Source: Cytophagales bacterium
GTDB taxonomy: Bacteria; Bacteroidota; Bacteroidia; Cytophagales; Cyclobacteriaceae
Assembly: GCA_020403045.1 (NCBI GenBank)
Contig: JADBYK010000066.1
Coordinates: forward strand, 1-63,487
Length of the DNA: 63,487 nucleotides
Direction of reading: 5' to 3'
Part shown: piece by piece, positions 25,612 through 35,845 of the stretch
Layout: every line of letters begins with the position of its first letter
How positions within the stretch are numbered: the stretch's first letter is position 1
Program-made: the position numbers and the translations under genes
The notes under the pieces: generated by a model
Told to the model about the DNA's origin: nothing
What the model saw: only the letters and a program-made list of their open reading frames with translations
The model's database searches: none

Positions 25612-25980
25612 TTACTTTTTGTTTCGCAGATAACGAATGAGACCGAGAGTTATACTTTTGGTTTCTTCTGCTTTCTTACTTATTTCCATTATCTTCTCTT
25701 CCGGTAAATAGTTCAAATCGATCAATACATAGGTAATGCTTTTTACTTCCATTGCAGAACTTTGTGCAATCTCCAAGAATCGAATAAACTCTTTATCGCT
25801 TCCCCTGCCAAATCCCTCCGCAATATTATTCATTGTCGACAAGGCTGCCCTTCTCATTTGACTTTTGGTATCAAAGTCCTTGATAAACTTTCCTTCTTCA
25901 CAAGCTACATATACCACTTTCACTAGCTCTCTGGCTGCCTGCCAACATTTCAAGTCTTCAAACTTCTCAATCTTTGCCAC
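25612..25980 (-). CDS. Four-helix-bundle protein (S23 / 23S rRNA intervening-sequence family), S23-A
   Basis: Small helical protein of the TIGR02436 type, related to proteins encoded by 23S rRNA intervening sequences and, more distantly, to Avd of diversity-generating retroelements. Family motifs: FEDLKCWQAARELVK near the N-terminus, SQMRRAALSTMNNIAEGFGR (about 43-62) and FIRFLEIAQSSAMEVKSITY. Length about 122 residues. The start is GTG at 25980 (VAKIEKFED), or TTG two codons earlier; no ATG is available. It lies between the 3' metH piece and metF, on the same strand, flanked by inverted octamer arrays. Its function is unknown; these proteins bind nucleic acid or RNA-processing partners by conjecture only. 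Confidence 0.9.
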   Translation of the reverse strand: MAKIEKFEDLKCWQAARELVKVVYVACEEGKFIKDFDTKSQMRRAALSTMNNIAEGFGRGSDKEFIRFLEIAQSSAMEVKSITYVLIDLNYLPEEKIMEISKKAEETKSITLGLIRYLRNKK

Positions 25981-26005
25981 GACCAAAAATTATTTTCGAA
26001 AAATT

Positions 26006-26173
26006 AACACCTGGCAACCTGAACACTTCAACACTTTAACACTTTAACACTTCAACACTTTAACACTTCAACACTTCAACACTTCAACACTTTAACACTT
26101 CAACACTTCAACACTTTAACACTTCAACACTTCAACACTTTAACACTTCAACACTTCAACACTTTAACACTTC
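26006..26173. repeat. Tandem octamer array AACACTT(C/T), 19 perfect units
   Basis: From 26022 to 26173 there are 19 contiguous 8-base units, each AACACTTC or AACACTTT with no other change; two decayed units (AACACCTG, GCAACCTG) precede at 26006-26021. From unit 9 onward every third unit is the T form, a 24-base higher-order period. The array begins seven bases past the metH 3' stop and is upstream of S23-A in the direction of transcription. It has no spacers, so it is not a CRISPR. Confidence 0.97.
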
Positions 26174-26179
26174 CACACC

Positions 26180-28921
26180 TTAATACGCTAAATTCGGACT
26201 CAACCACCTCTCCATTTCCTCTAAACCCATCCCCTTACGCTGAGCGTATTCTGCCACTTGGTCTTTCTCTATTTTTCCTAGTCCAAAATATTTTGATTCG
26301 TAATGTGAAAAATAATAGCCGCTTACGGCCGCGGTTGGAAACATGGCAAAAGACTCGGTTAAGGTGATACCCACTTCCTTTTCTGCGTCCAGTAATTCAA
26401 AAATAGTTTTCTTTTCGGTGTGGTCAGGGCAAGCGGGATAACCCGGGGCCGGGCGAATACCTTGGTAGGTCTCTTTGATCATTTCTTCCGCGGTCAGGTA
26501 CTCATTGGCTGCATAGCCCCAGTACTCTTTCCTTACTCTTGCATGTAGCAATTCAGCAAATGCCTCAGCTAGCCGATCAGCGAGCGCCTTTGCCATTATC
26601 TCTGCATAGTCGTCTTGCTTTGCCCTGGCTTCATCTACTAATTTCTCTAATCCAATCCCCGTTGTTACAGCAAATATTCCAATGTAGTCTTCTTTTCCAG
26701 AACTCTGCGGGGCAACGAAATCTGAAAGGCAGAAATTTGGTAGATCTTTCGCCTTCTTGTTTTGCTGGCGCAAAAAATGAAGAGTTGCAAGCTGATTCAA
26801 ACCGTCTTTTGCATACAACTGCACGTCATCCGTCTCAGTGCTATTGGCAGGATAAAAAGCCAATACTCCATTTGCCGATAACTTTCGTCCGGCAATGATT
26901 CTTCTTAACATTACCTGAGCGTCATCAAAAAGCTTTTGTGCCTCTACTCCTACTTTCTCATCCTTGAAAATATCCGGATAACGACCAAATAACATCCATG
27001 TCTGAAAGAAAGGAGTCCAGTCGATGTATTTTGCTATTTCTTCAAGCGGATAGTTAACCAGTACTTTTTTACCCAAGAAGCTCGGCTTACTAATGAAGGT
27101 ATTATTCCAATTTATTTTGACTTTATTTTTTCTTGCTTCAAGGAGTGAGATGTAGTTTTTGGCTTGTTGCCTGCCCTCATGCTCACTTCTTAATTTAATG
27201 TACTCGTCTTTGACACGGGCTTTAAATGCGCCTCTTGTATCGGGATTGATAAACTCGCTTGCAACGGGTACGGAACGAGAAGCATCTAATACATGAACTA
27301 CCGGGCCACTATAGACGGGATCAATCTTCACTGCAGTGTGAATACGTGAAGTAGTAGCCCCACCTATTAGCAACGGCAAAACCATTCCTTCTCGCTCCAT
27401 CTCTTTGGCCACATGGACCATTTCATCTAGTGAGGGCGTAATTAGACCGCTCAATCCTATGATGTCCACTTTCTCACGCTTGGCGGCTTCAATGATCTTT
27501 TCAGTTGGCACCATGACACCCAAGTCAACCACATCGTAGTTGTTGCACGACAACACCACGCCCACAATATTCTTTCCAATATCATGTACATCTCCTTTTA
27601 CGGTTGCCATGAGTATTTTTGCTGCCGGCTTCCCAACCTGACCACTTCTAATTTTTTCTTCCTCTAAAAATGGTGTCAGGTAGGCTACCGCCTTCTTCAT
27701 CACTCGGGCACTCTTCACCACTTGCGGCAAAAACATTTTCCCCGCGCCAAACAAATCACCCACTACATTCATTCCATTCATTAATGGTCCCTCAATCACA
27801 TGCAGCGGCTTATCAAACTTATGCCTCACTTCTTCAATATCTGCTTCGATGAATTCGATTACACCCTTCACCAACGAATGGGTCAATCGTTCTTCCACTG
27901 TACCCTTTCTCCATTCATCATCTTGCTCTTTCTTTTTTGCAGATCCTTTTACAGTTTCAGCAAACTCAAGCAGCCGCTCAGTGGCATCTTCCCTCCTATT
28001 GAGCAAAACGTCTTCCACGCGCTCCAATAAGTCTTTTGGAATATCATCATAGACTGCGAGCATGGCCGGATTAACGATCCCCATATCCATGCCCTCTTTA
28101 ATGGCATGATACAAGAATACAGAGTGCATTGCTTCGCGAACTAACTGATTACCCCGAAAACTGAATGACACATTGCTTACTCCACCGCTCACGTGTGCAT
28201 GCGGTAGGTTGGTGCGAATCCATCTTGTAGCTTTAAAAAAATCTAGCGCATAGTTTTTATGCTCATCTATTCCTGTTGCTACCGGGAAAATATTAGGATC
28301 AAAAATAATATCCTGTGGTGGAAAATTTATTTTCTGGGTGAGGATATCATACGCTCTTTTACAAATATCAATTCTTCGTTGGTAGGTATCTGCCTGGCCC
28401 ACTTCGTCAAAAGCCATAACCACCGTTGCGGCACCATATCGCTTCACTAATTTAGCCTGACGAAGAAATTCTTCCTCTCCTGCTTTTAAGCTGATTGAGT
28501 TTACAATGCTTTTACCTTGTAGGCATTTTAAGCCTGCTTCGATTACTTCCCACTTCGATGAATCGACCATTACAGGGATTCGACTTATCTCGGGCTCTGA
28601 AGCCATCAGGTTCAAAAACCTTACCATGGCCGCTTCAGAATCCAACATACCCTCATCCATGTTCACATCAATCACTTGCGCCCCGCCACGCACTTGATCT
28701 AAGGCAACCGAAAGAGCTTCATCAAATTTATCTTCTTTGATTAGTTTTAAAAATTTGGCGGAGCCTGTCACATTCGTGCGCTCACCGATATTCACAAAGT
28801 TGGATGCGGGCGAAACAGTTACTGCTTCTAGTCCGCTTAGTTTTAATGGTCGATTGTCCATTGTCGATAGACTATGGTTAATAGACAATAGACTAGAGTT
28901 ATCAGGGATTTCTTTGCTCAT
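26180..28921 (-). CDS. metH: Cobalamin-dependent methionine synthase, C-terminal three domains
   Basis: Carries the folate-, B12- and activation domains of MetH. Visible: pterin-binding [17 protein letters not shown] (about 41-57), the cobalamin-binding DVHDIGKN with the axial-ligand His, LIGGATTS, and the SAM-binding [15 protein letters not shown] near 840. The homocysteine domain is encoded separately upstream (29321-30334). The first 24 residues do not resemble MetH: they are encoded by the heptamer repeat array flanking S23-B, and homology begins at PLKLSGLE (residue 25). The ATG follows directly on the TAA of S23-B. The two pieces together give about 1220 residues, equal to full-length MetH. 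Activity would require assembly of the two proteins. Confidence 0.95.
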   Translation of the reverse strand: MSKEIPDNSSLLSINHSLSTMDNRPLKLSGLEAVTVSPASNFVNIGERTNVTGSAKFLKLIKEDKFDEALSVALDQVRGGAQVIDVNMDEGMLDSEAAMVRFLNLMASEPEISRIPVMVDSSKWEVIEAGLKCLQGKSIVNSISLKAGEEEFLRQAKLVKRYGAATVVMAFDEVGQADTYQRRIDICKRAYDILTQKINFPPQDIIFDPNIFPVATGIDEHKNYALDFFKATRWIRTNLPHAHVSGGVSNVSFSFRGNQLVREAMHSVFLYHAIKEGMDMGIVNPAMLAVYDDIPKDLLERVEDVLLNRREDATERLLEFAETVKGSAKKKEQDDEWRKGTVEERLTHSLVKGVIEFIEADIEEVRHKFDKPLHVIEGPLMNGMNVVGDLFGAGKMFLPQVVKSARVMKKAVAYLTPFLEEEKIRSGQVGKPAAKILMATVKGDVHDIGKNIVGVVLSCNNYDVVDLGVMVPTEKIIEAAKREKVDIIGLSGLITPSLDEMVHVAKEMEREGMVLPLLIGGATTSRIHTAVKIDPVYSGPVVHVLDASRSVPVASEFINPDTRGAFKARVKDEYIKLRSEHEGRQQAKNYISLLEARKNKVKINWNNTFISKPSFLGKKVLVNYPLEEIAKYIDWTPFFQTWMLFGRYPDIFKDEKVGVEAQKLFDDAQVMLRRIIAGRKLSANGVLAFYPANSTETDDVQLYAKDGLNQLATLHFLRQQNKKAKDLPNFCLSDFVAPQSSGKEDYIGIFAVTTGIGLEKLVDEARAKQDDYAEIMAKALADRLAEAFAELLHARVRKEYWGYAANEYLTAEEMIKETYQGIRPAPGYPACPDHTEKKTIFELLDAEKEVGITLTESFAMFPTAAVSGYYFSHYESKYFGLGKIEKDQVAEYAQRKGMGLEEMERWLSPNLAY
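28848..28893. repeat. Downstream heptamer array of cassette S23-B
   Basis: Six and a half 7-base units on the plus strand: GGTCGAT, TGTCCAT, TGTCGAT, AGACTAT, GGTTAAT, AGACAAT, AGAC. It can fold on itself (GTCTATTGTC with GACAATGGAC on the minus strand) and aligns in register, inverted, with the array at 29296-29351 (31 of 46 bases by my count). It is translated as residues about 11-25 of the metH C-terminal piece. Confidence 0.75.
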
Positions 28922-29275
28922 TTATTTGATAGCGTTTCTTAATGCTTGAATACTTTTGACCAGATCAGTTAGAATAAGGTAGAAACGTTCGAATTCCTCC
29001 TGATCGATTAATTTTCTTCTTCGAGCCAAGTGTAAGCAGCTAACCACCTCTATTGCTGATCTCAATGCATATCCAAGAAACTTCTTGAACTCGGGATTGG
29101 TTTGTCCCGTTGACCCTTCGGCAATGTTCAATGCAATCGAGTCGGAAGCACGCTGAATTTGGGACGTAAGCACAAATAACTCCTTCCTAGGAAATTTTTC
29201 CGTCAACTTGCTGATCTCTCCAGAAAGCTCAATCGATTTTTGCCAAACTTTTAAACCTTCAAATTTAAATGCCAT
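28922..29275 (-). CDS. Four-helix-bundle protein (S23 / 23S rRNA intervening-sequence family), S23-B
   Basis: Second member of the family in this operon, clearly diverged from S23-A. Motifs: FEGLKVWQKSIELSGEISKL at the N-terminus, LTSQIQRASDSIALNIAEGS (about 37-56) and KFLGYALRSAIEVVSCLHLA. Length 117, ATG start. It sits between the two metH pieces in the same orientation; its TAA is immediately followed by the ATG of the 3' metH piece. Both sides carry inverted heptamer arrays. In rRNA intervening sequences such an ORF lies in the loop of a stem that is cut out of the transcript; whether that happens here is untested. Confidence 0.9.
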   Translation of the reverse strand: MAFKFEGLKVWQKSIELSGEISKLTEKFPRKELFVLTSQIQRASDSIALNIAEGSTGQTNPEFKKFLGYALRSAIEVVSCLHLARRRKLIDQEEFERFYLILTDLVKSIQALRNAIK

Positions 29276-29295
29276 AATGTGTCGATTTTCTATAA

Positions 29296-29351
29296 GGTCG
29301 ATAGAGTCGATAGTCCTTGGTCAATGGACAGTCGACCATGGACTATTGACC
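29296..29351. repeat. Upstream heptamer array of cassette S23-B
   Basis: On the minus strand the units read GGTCAAT, AGTCCAT, GGTCGAC, TGTCCAT, TGACCAA, GGACTAT, CGAC and continue to GGTCGATAG-like sequence near 29296. It aligns inverted and in register with the array at 28848-28893. Its first 31 bases encode the final residues (VNSPWSTVH) and stop of the metH N-terminal piece. Confidence 0.75.
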
Positions 29352-30334
29352 TGCCTTGGCTTATACTTCTTTGCTAACTCTGCAATTACTTTAATATGAG
29401 CAGGTGTAGTACCACAGCATCCGCCCAGAATATTTACCAAACCTTCTTTCAGGAATTCATCAATCTGAGTTCCCATCTCATCCGGTCCTTCATCGTATTG
29501 TCCAAACTCATTAGGAAGCCCGGCATTAGGATAAGCGCTCACGAAAAAAGGTGCGTGCTCGTTCAAAATCTGTAAGTAAGGTCTTAATTGCTTTGCTCCT
29601 AAGGCGCAATTCAAGCCAACGCTTAATAAAGGCACATGAGAGACAGAGATTAAAAATGCCTCGGTAGTCTGCCCCGATAGAGTTCGTCCGCTTGCATCAG
29701 TAATGGTTCCTGAAACCATGATAGGTAGTGATCTACCTTCTTCGTCAAAAAGCTCCTGAATACCGAAGAGTGCGGCTTTCGCATTTAAGGTATCAAAAAT
29801 AGTTTCTACTAAAAGAAGGTCAGCGCCTCCATCCATTAGACCTTTTACTTGTTCCTTGTATGCAACTTTGAGTTGATCAAACGTAACGGCTCTGTACCCA
29901 GGATCATTTACATTGGGAGATATAGAAAGAGTTCTATTTGTTGGGCCAACTGCACCAGCTACAAATCTGGGTTTGTCTGGTTCTCTTTTAGTAAATTCTA
30001 CAGCTACCTCTTTGGCAATTTTTGCAGATTCAAAATTCAGTTCGTAGACAATATGCTCTAAATGATAGTCTGCCTGGGCTATGGTAGTGCCACTGAATGT
30101 ATTTGTTTCAGCGATGTCTGCGCCTGCCTCAAAGTATTGAGCATGAATATCTTTAATGATATCCGGCCGTGTAATGGATAATAGATCGTTGTTACCCTTC
30201 AACAAATGGGAATGACTCTTAAAACGTTCGCCCCGGAAATCTTCTTCTTCTAATTTGTGGCGCTGGATCATCGTGCCCATGGCACCATCCAAAATGAGGA
30301 TTCGTTCTTTTAAAATGTCTTCAATTTTCTTCAC
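29321..30334 (-). CDS. metH: Methionine synthase, homocysteine-binding domain as a separate protein
   Basis: Zinc-dependent homocysteine S-methyltransferase domain: [12 protein letters not shown] near the N-terminus, one zinc Cys in [14 protein letters not shown] (about 240) and the Cys pair in [13 protein letters not shown] (about 310). Homology to MetH ends at KKYKPRQ (about 328); the last nine residues come from the flanking heptamer repeat. The start is GTG, preceded by GAGAAAGA, a rare SD-like sequence in this window. A SAM-I riboswitch ends 23 bases upstream. Separate homocysteine-domain proteins are also known in other Bacteroidota, so a natural split remains possible. Confidence 0.93.
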   Translation of the reverse strand: MKKIEDILKERILILDGAMGTMIQRHKLEEEDFRGERFKSHSHLLKGNNDLLSITRPDIIKDIHAQYFEAGADIAETNTFSGTTIAQADYHLEHIVYELNFESAKIAKEVAVEFTKREPDKPRFVAGAVGPTNRTLSISPNVNDPGYRAVTFDQLKVAYKEQVKGLMDGGADLLLVETIFDTLNAKAALFGIQELFDEEGRSLPIMVSGTITDASGRTLSGQTTEAFLISVSHVPLLSVGLNCALGAKQLRPYLQILNEHAPFFVSAYPNAGLPNEFGQYDEGPDEMGTQIDEFLKEGLVNILGGCCGTTPAHIKVIAELAKKYKPRQVNSPWSTVH

Positions 30335-30357
30335 TCTTTCTCACGATTTAGGTTCGT

Positions 30358-30489
30358 GCTTATCCAGAAAGAGCCTTAGTGAATGGCCACTTATCTTCTC
30401 CGCATTTCGCAGAAGGGAGTTAGCACCAAGTTATTGGCAAGGTTGCTAAGACTTCATCGGGCCCTGTCCCTCGGTCTTTCTGGATAAGC
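30358..30489 (-). promoter_or_regulatory. SAM-I riboswitch (S-box leader) controlling the met operon
   Basis: Read on the minus strand, the aptamer has an exceptionally long, perfect 15-bp P1 (GCTTATCCAGAAAGA with TCTTTCTGGATAAGC). Inside are the S-box core elements GAGGGA, GGCCCGATGAAG, TAGCAACC, GGTGCTAACTCC and GAAGATAAG. The metH GTG start lies 23 bases after P1, with no terminator between, so control is probably translational. A small hairpin CACGA/TCGTG directly precedes the SD-like GAGAAAGA. A -7-like TTTCTTTG at 30494-30501 would place the transcript start at about the first base of P1. High SAM should lower expression of the whole operon, S23 genes included. Confidence 0.95.
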
Positions 30490-30564
30490 GGTGCAAAGAA
30501 AAGCAATCTTGTAGTAATTAAAAAGCCATAATGCTTAATTTGCTGGCTCAAACAACCTTTGCCT

Positions 30565-31464
30565 GTGAAGCTTGCCGCCATCGATATCGGATCCAATGCC
30601 ATCAGGCTTCAAATCTCAACCATACTAGAGGGTGGAGAGAAAATGCTTTTTAAGAAATTGGAATACGTTCGTTTCCCTCTCCGTCTGGGGCACGATGTCT
30701 TTACCACGAACCGCATTAGCGATGCCAGTATAGCTAAGTTTAAAAAGCTGATGAAGGCATATAAACTTCTGCTGGAGCTGTATGAAGTAGATGATTATAT
30801 GTTTTGCGCAACCTCAGCCATGCGCGAATCAGAAAACGGAGAAGAGGTAGCCCGGCAAGTGAAAGAAGAATTAGGTGTAACCATCAATATTATCGATGGC
30901 CACATGGAGGCGGAATTCATTAACAAGGCAATATTCTCCTATCTGGGAAATGAGACCTACCTACACATTGATGTGGGGGGTGGAAGTACCGAGTTGAATC
31001 TTTTTGTGAACGGAAAGAAAATAAAAACACGGTCGTTCAAAATCGGCTCCGTAAGAATACTCGAGCATCACGATTCACCAGTGATGTGGGAAGACATGGA
31101 ACATTGGGTACGCGAGAACGTAAAACTTTCTTACGGCAAAGTCACTGCCGTTGGAACGGGTGGAAACATATCCAAAATTTTTGAATTAGCGCAAAAGAAG
31201 TCTGGTGCCACATTATCACTCAAAAAGGTGAAAGCCATTAAAGAGGAGATTGAGTCGCTTACGATTGATCAACGCATATATCAACTTCAAATGAATCCTG
31301 ATCGTGCGGATGTAATCGTTCCTGCCAGCGGTATCTACATCAAAGTGATGGAATGGGCTCATTCCAATAGTATCATCGTTCCTGATGTAGGGTTGAAAGA
31401 CGGAATCCTGCTTCATGTATTGGAAAGGAACATAAAACAGAAAAAAATTGAGTTCAAGAAGTAG
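30565..31464 (+). CDS. Exopolyphosphatase, Ppx/GppA family
   Basis: Hydrolyses terminal phosphates of polyphosphate, or pppGpp in the GppA branch. ASKHA-fold motifs: AIDIGSNAIRLQI at the N-terminus, catalytic-region CATSAMRESENG near 85 and IDVGGGSTELNLF near 137. At 299 residues it is the short form lacking the C-terminal HD domain. The start is GTG at 30565 (VKLAAIDIGSNA); a TTG two codons earlier is possible. It is divergent from the met riboswitch and convergent with ppk1 (14 bases between stops), pairing the degrading and synthesising enzymes of polyphosphate. Confidence 0.92.
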   Translation: MKLAAIDIGSNAIRLQISTILEGGEKMLFKKLEYVRFPLRLGHDVFTTNRISDASIAKFKKLMKAYKLLLELYEVDDYMFCATSAMRESENGEEVARQVKEELGVTINIIDGHMEAEFINKAIFSYLGNETYLHIDVGGGSTELNLFVNGKKIKTRSFKIGSVRILEHHDSPVMWEDMEHWVRENVKLSYGKVTAVGTGGNISKIFELAQKKSGATLSLKKVKAIKEEIESLTIDQRIYQLQMNPDRADVIVPASGIYIKVMEWAHSNSIIVPDVGLKDGILLHVLERNIKQKKIEFKK

Positions 31465-31478
31465 AAGCTGGCTTACAG

Positions 31479-33617
31479 CTAGAATAACTTCACATCCTGA
31501 AATATCTCTTTTGTTACTTTGTAGAACTCTTTGTGGATATTAAAAGGAGGCTCGCCATTTAATTCCTTGATTTTATAAGTACCGTCTTCGCACATCACAT
31601 ACGAATTGACATTGTCTTTCAAGTTATACCGTAGGATATTCATCGCCTGCTTGCGAAGCATATCCGATTCAAGACGAAATAGCGACTCAATTCTTCTGTC
31701 AAAACTTCGTACCATTGCATCAGCACTACCTATGTAAACTTTAGGGGCACCATCGTTATGGAAATAATAGATCCGAGAGTGCTCTAGATACTCACCCACC
31801 ACTGAAACAACTTCGATATTCTCACTCAGTCCCTTTCTTCCTGGCCGCAAACAGCACATCCCTCGCACAATCAGCTTGATTGAAACTCCTGCTATTGACG
31901 CCTCATACAAGCAATTGATAAAGTCGTTATCCTGTATTGAATTGAGTTTGATGATAATGCCTGCTGTTTTTCCATTTCGCGCATTTTCCGCTTCACAGCG
32001 AACCAGATACATTAGCTGATTGCGCATGTCGCGAGGCGATGTAATCAGATTTTTGTAAGTAGTAGGATGTGAATGGCCCGTAATTACGTTGAAAAATTCC
32101 GATACATCATTGGCATAGGAATCGTTGGTGCTCAAAATGCCAACATCTGTATAAAAGCGTGAAGTCGTCTCGTTGTAGTTTCCGCTGGAGAGATGGACAT
32201 ACCGATACACACGATCCGGCTCGTTTCGAACAATCAGCAGCAGCTTCGTGTGTGTCTTAAGACTACTCACCCCGTAAATTACGAAGCATCCTGCCTGCTG
32301 TAGTTTTTTTGCTTCCCGTATATTATTCTCCTCGTCAAATCGGGCTTTCACTTCAAAAAGAACCGATACATGCTTACCATTCTCAGCGGCTTTAAGCAAC
32401 GCTGCACTCACCCTCGACTCTCCTTTCGCCAATCGGTAGATGGTAATTTTAATAGAGAGTACAAAAGGATCGTCTGCTGCCTTTTCCAACAACTCCAATA
32501 CGGGTTCCATGGAGTTGTAGGGATGATGCATCAGAATGTCGCGTTCCTTCAGTACCTCAAACAAATCTCGCGTGCCTAATTCAGGAAACGAAACCGGCTT
32601 GACTTGAGGAGGAAGTTGGGGTCGCTTGCTCTTAAACTCGGGATGCCCCACTACTTGGTTGAGGCCGGCATAGTCGATCATCCCATCACTAGGGATCTTG
32701 AAGATGTTTAGGTCGTCTAAATCCCACTGTATCTTCAAAAGCCTGATCAGCCATGGATCGGGATTTTCCTGTATATCCATCCGCACTACTCTGCCCGATC
32801 TTCGGGTTTGTAGTTTTCGTTTTAACTCTTCCAGAAAGTTTGACTCAATATCCTCGCTTTCTTCCAGCGTAAAATCGCCATTTCGATTAATCCGAAAAAG
32901 GTTGATGCTTTTGATCTCCACATTTCGAAAAAGGTGGTGGATGTTGTTTCTGATTATTTCCTCAACTGGAACAAATTGCAACACATTATCGAAACTCAGT
33001 ATTTCATAAAATCTCGGGATATTGCTGGGTACCTGAATGAAAGAAACACGCAATTGATTATTTACGTCTTGAGGTGCTACCGTCACTACACCAAACAAAA
33101 GGCGGTTATTTTTAAGTATAGGAAACGTATGATAGTTATCAAACAACATGGGCGTCAGCATCGGATAGATGGTGCGCTGAAAGTATTGATCTACCCGATC
33201 CTGGTCTTCTTTTGAAAGCGATGAGTAGGTTGATATCTTAAAATTATTTTTTTCAAATAAGGGTTTTAATTTCTTGATAAAATAGTCATGCTGCTCGTCT
33301 ACGAATTTGTGTATTTCGCTTAAGAGATATTCGCGGAATGGCGTTTCCCGCAAGCCGCTATAGTCGAAGCGCTCTTTGCCATAATCTAAATAGTTATAGA
33401 GACTGCCAAGCCGGATCGTACAAAACTCATCTAGGTTGGAAGCGGTAATGGCCAAAAACTTTAAACGATCAAAAATACTTCGGTCAATGTGCTTTGCCTG
33501 GTCTAAAACCCGATAGTTGAACTGAAGCCAACTCAAATCACGACTTATAAAACGACTCTCAAAAATCTGATTGACAATGGACGTTTCCTTTTGTTCTGTT
33601 ACCGGCACACTTTCCAT
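31479..33617 (-). CDS. ppk1: Polyphosphate kinase 1
   Basis: Reversible ATP-dependent synthesis of inorganic polyphosphate. Full-length at 712 residues with the N, head and C1/C2 domains: FISRDLSWLQFNYRVLDQA at the N-terminus, ILMHHPYNSMEPV near 365, and the phosphorylated-His segment LKTHTKLLLIVR near 455, with a second catalytic His in the later RIYYFHND region. It starts with ATG, about 100 bases downstream of gyrB on the same strand. The adjacent convergent ppx and the nearby ppk2 indicate an active polyphosphate economy. Confidence 0.96.
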   Translation of the reverse strand: MESVPVTEQKETSIVNQIFESRFISRDLSWLQFNYRVLDQAKHIDRSIFDRLKFLAITASNLDEFCTIRLGSLYNYLDYGKERFDYSGLRETPFREYLLSEIHKFVDEQHDYFIKKLKPLFEKNNFKISTYSSLSKEDQDRVDQYFQRTIYPMLTPMLFDNYHTFPILKNNRLLFGVVTVAPQDVNNQLRVSFIQVPSNIPRFYEILSFDNVLQFVPVEEIIRNNIHHLFRNVEIKSINLFRINRNGDFTLEESEDIESNFLEELKRKLQTRRSGRVVRMDIQENPDPWLIRLLKIQWDLDDLNIFKIPSDGMIDYAGLNQVVGHPEFKSKRPQLPPQVKPVSFPELGTRDLFEVLKERDILMHHPYNSMEPVLELLEKAADDPFVLSIKITIYRLAKGESRVSAALLKAAENGKHVSVLFEVKARFDEENNIREAKKLQQAGCFVIYGVSSLKTHTKLLLIVRNEPDRVYRYVHLSSGNYNETTSRFYTDVGILSTNDSYANDVSEFFNVITGHSHPTTYKNLITSPRDMRNQLMYLVRCEAENARNGKTAGIIIKLNSIQDNDFINCLYEASIAGVSIKLIVRGMCCLRPGRKGLSENIEVVSVVGEYLEHSRIYYFHNDGAPKVYIGSADAMVRSFDRRIESLFRLESDMLRKQAMNILRYNLKDNVNSYVMCEDGTYKIKELNGEPPFNIHKEFYKVTKEIFQDVKLF

Positions 33618-33723
33618 AATTCTACACCAAAGCTGTTACCTCCAAAGATGAAGATTATTCCAATTAAATAAAGATTTCGAATGTTACCGAATGGAGAACT
33701 TCTTTTTCAATCTCCATCCTTCT

Positions 33724-35694
<1,971 letters not shown>

Positions 35695-35845
35695 TTAAAA
35701 TACCCGCGAAAATACGTTTTTTAATAGTATTTACCGCATTTTTTTAGCGCTAAAACAGGAGATTTTCGAGGCCGATTTCAACGAGGGAATGACCACTTGG
35801 AATTGTGCTTTTAACTCAATAAATTTCATTGTAAACAAACAAAAC

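Noticed and set aside
26006-26173. CRISPR array
   Set aside because: Units are contiguous 8-mers with no spacers, and no cas gene is in the window.
25612-29275. Diversity-generating retroelement (Avd homologues)
   Set aside because: No reverse transcriptase, template repeat or variable repeat is visible; the four-helix proteins alone do not define one.
26180-30334. metH pseudogene by frameshift
   Set aside because: Both halves are complete at domain level with intact motifs and separate start and stop codons; the interruption is a whole cassette at a linker, not a frameshift.
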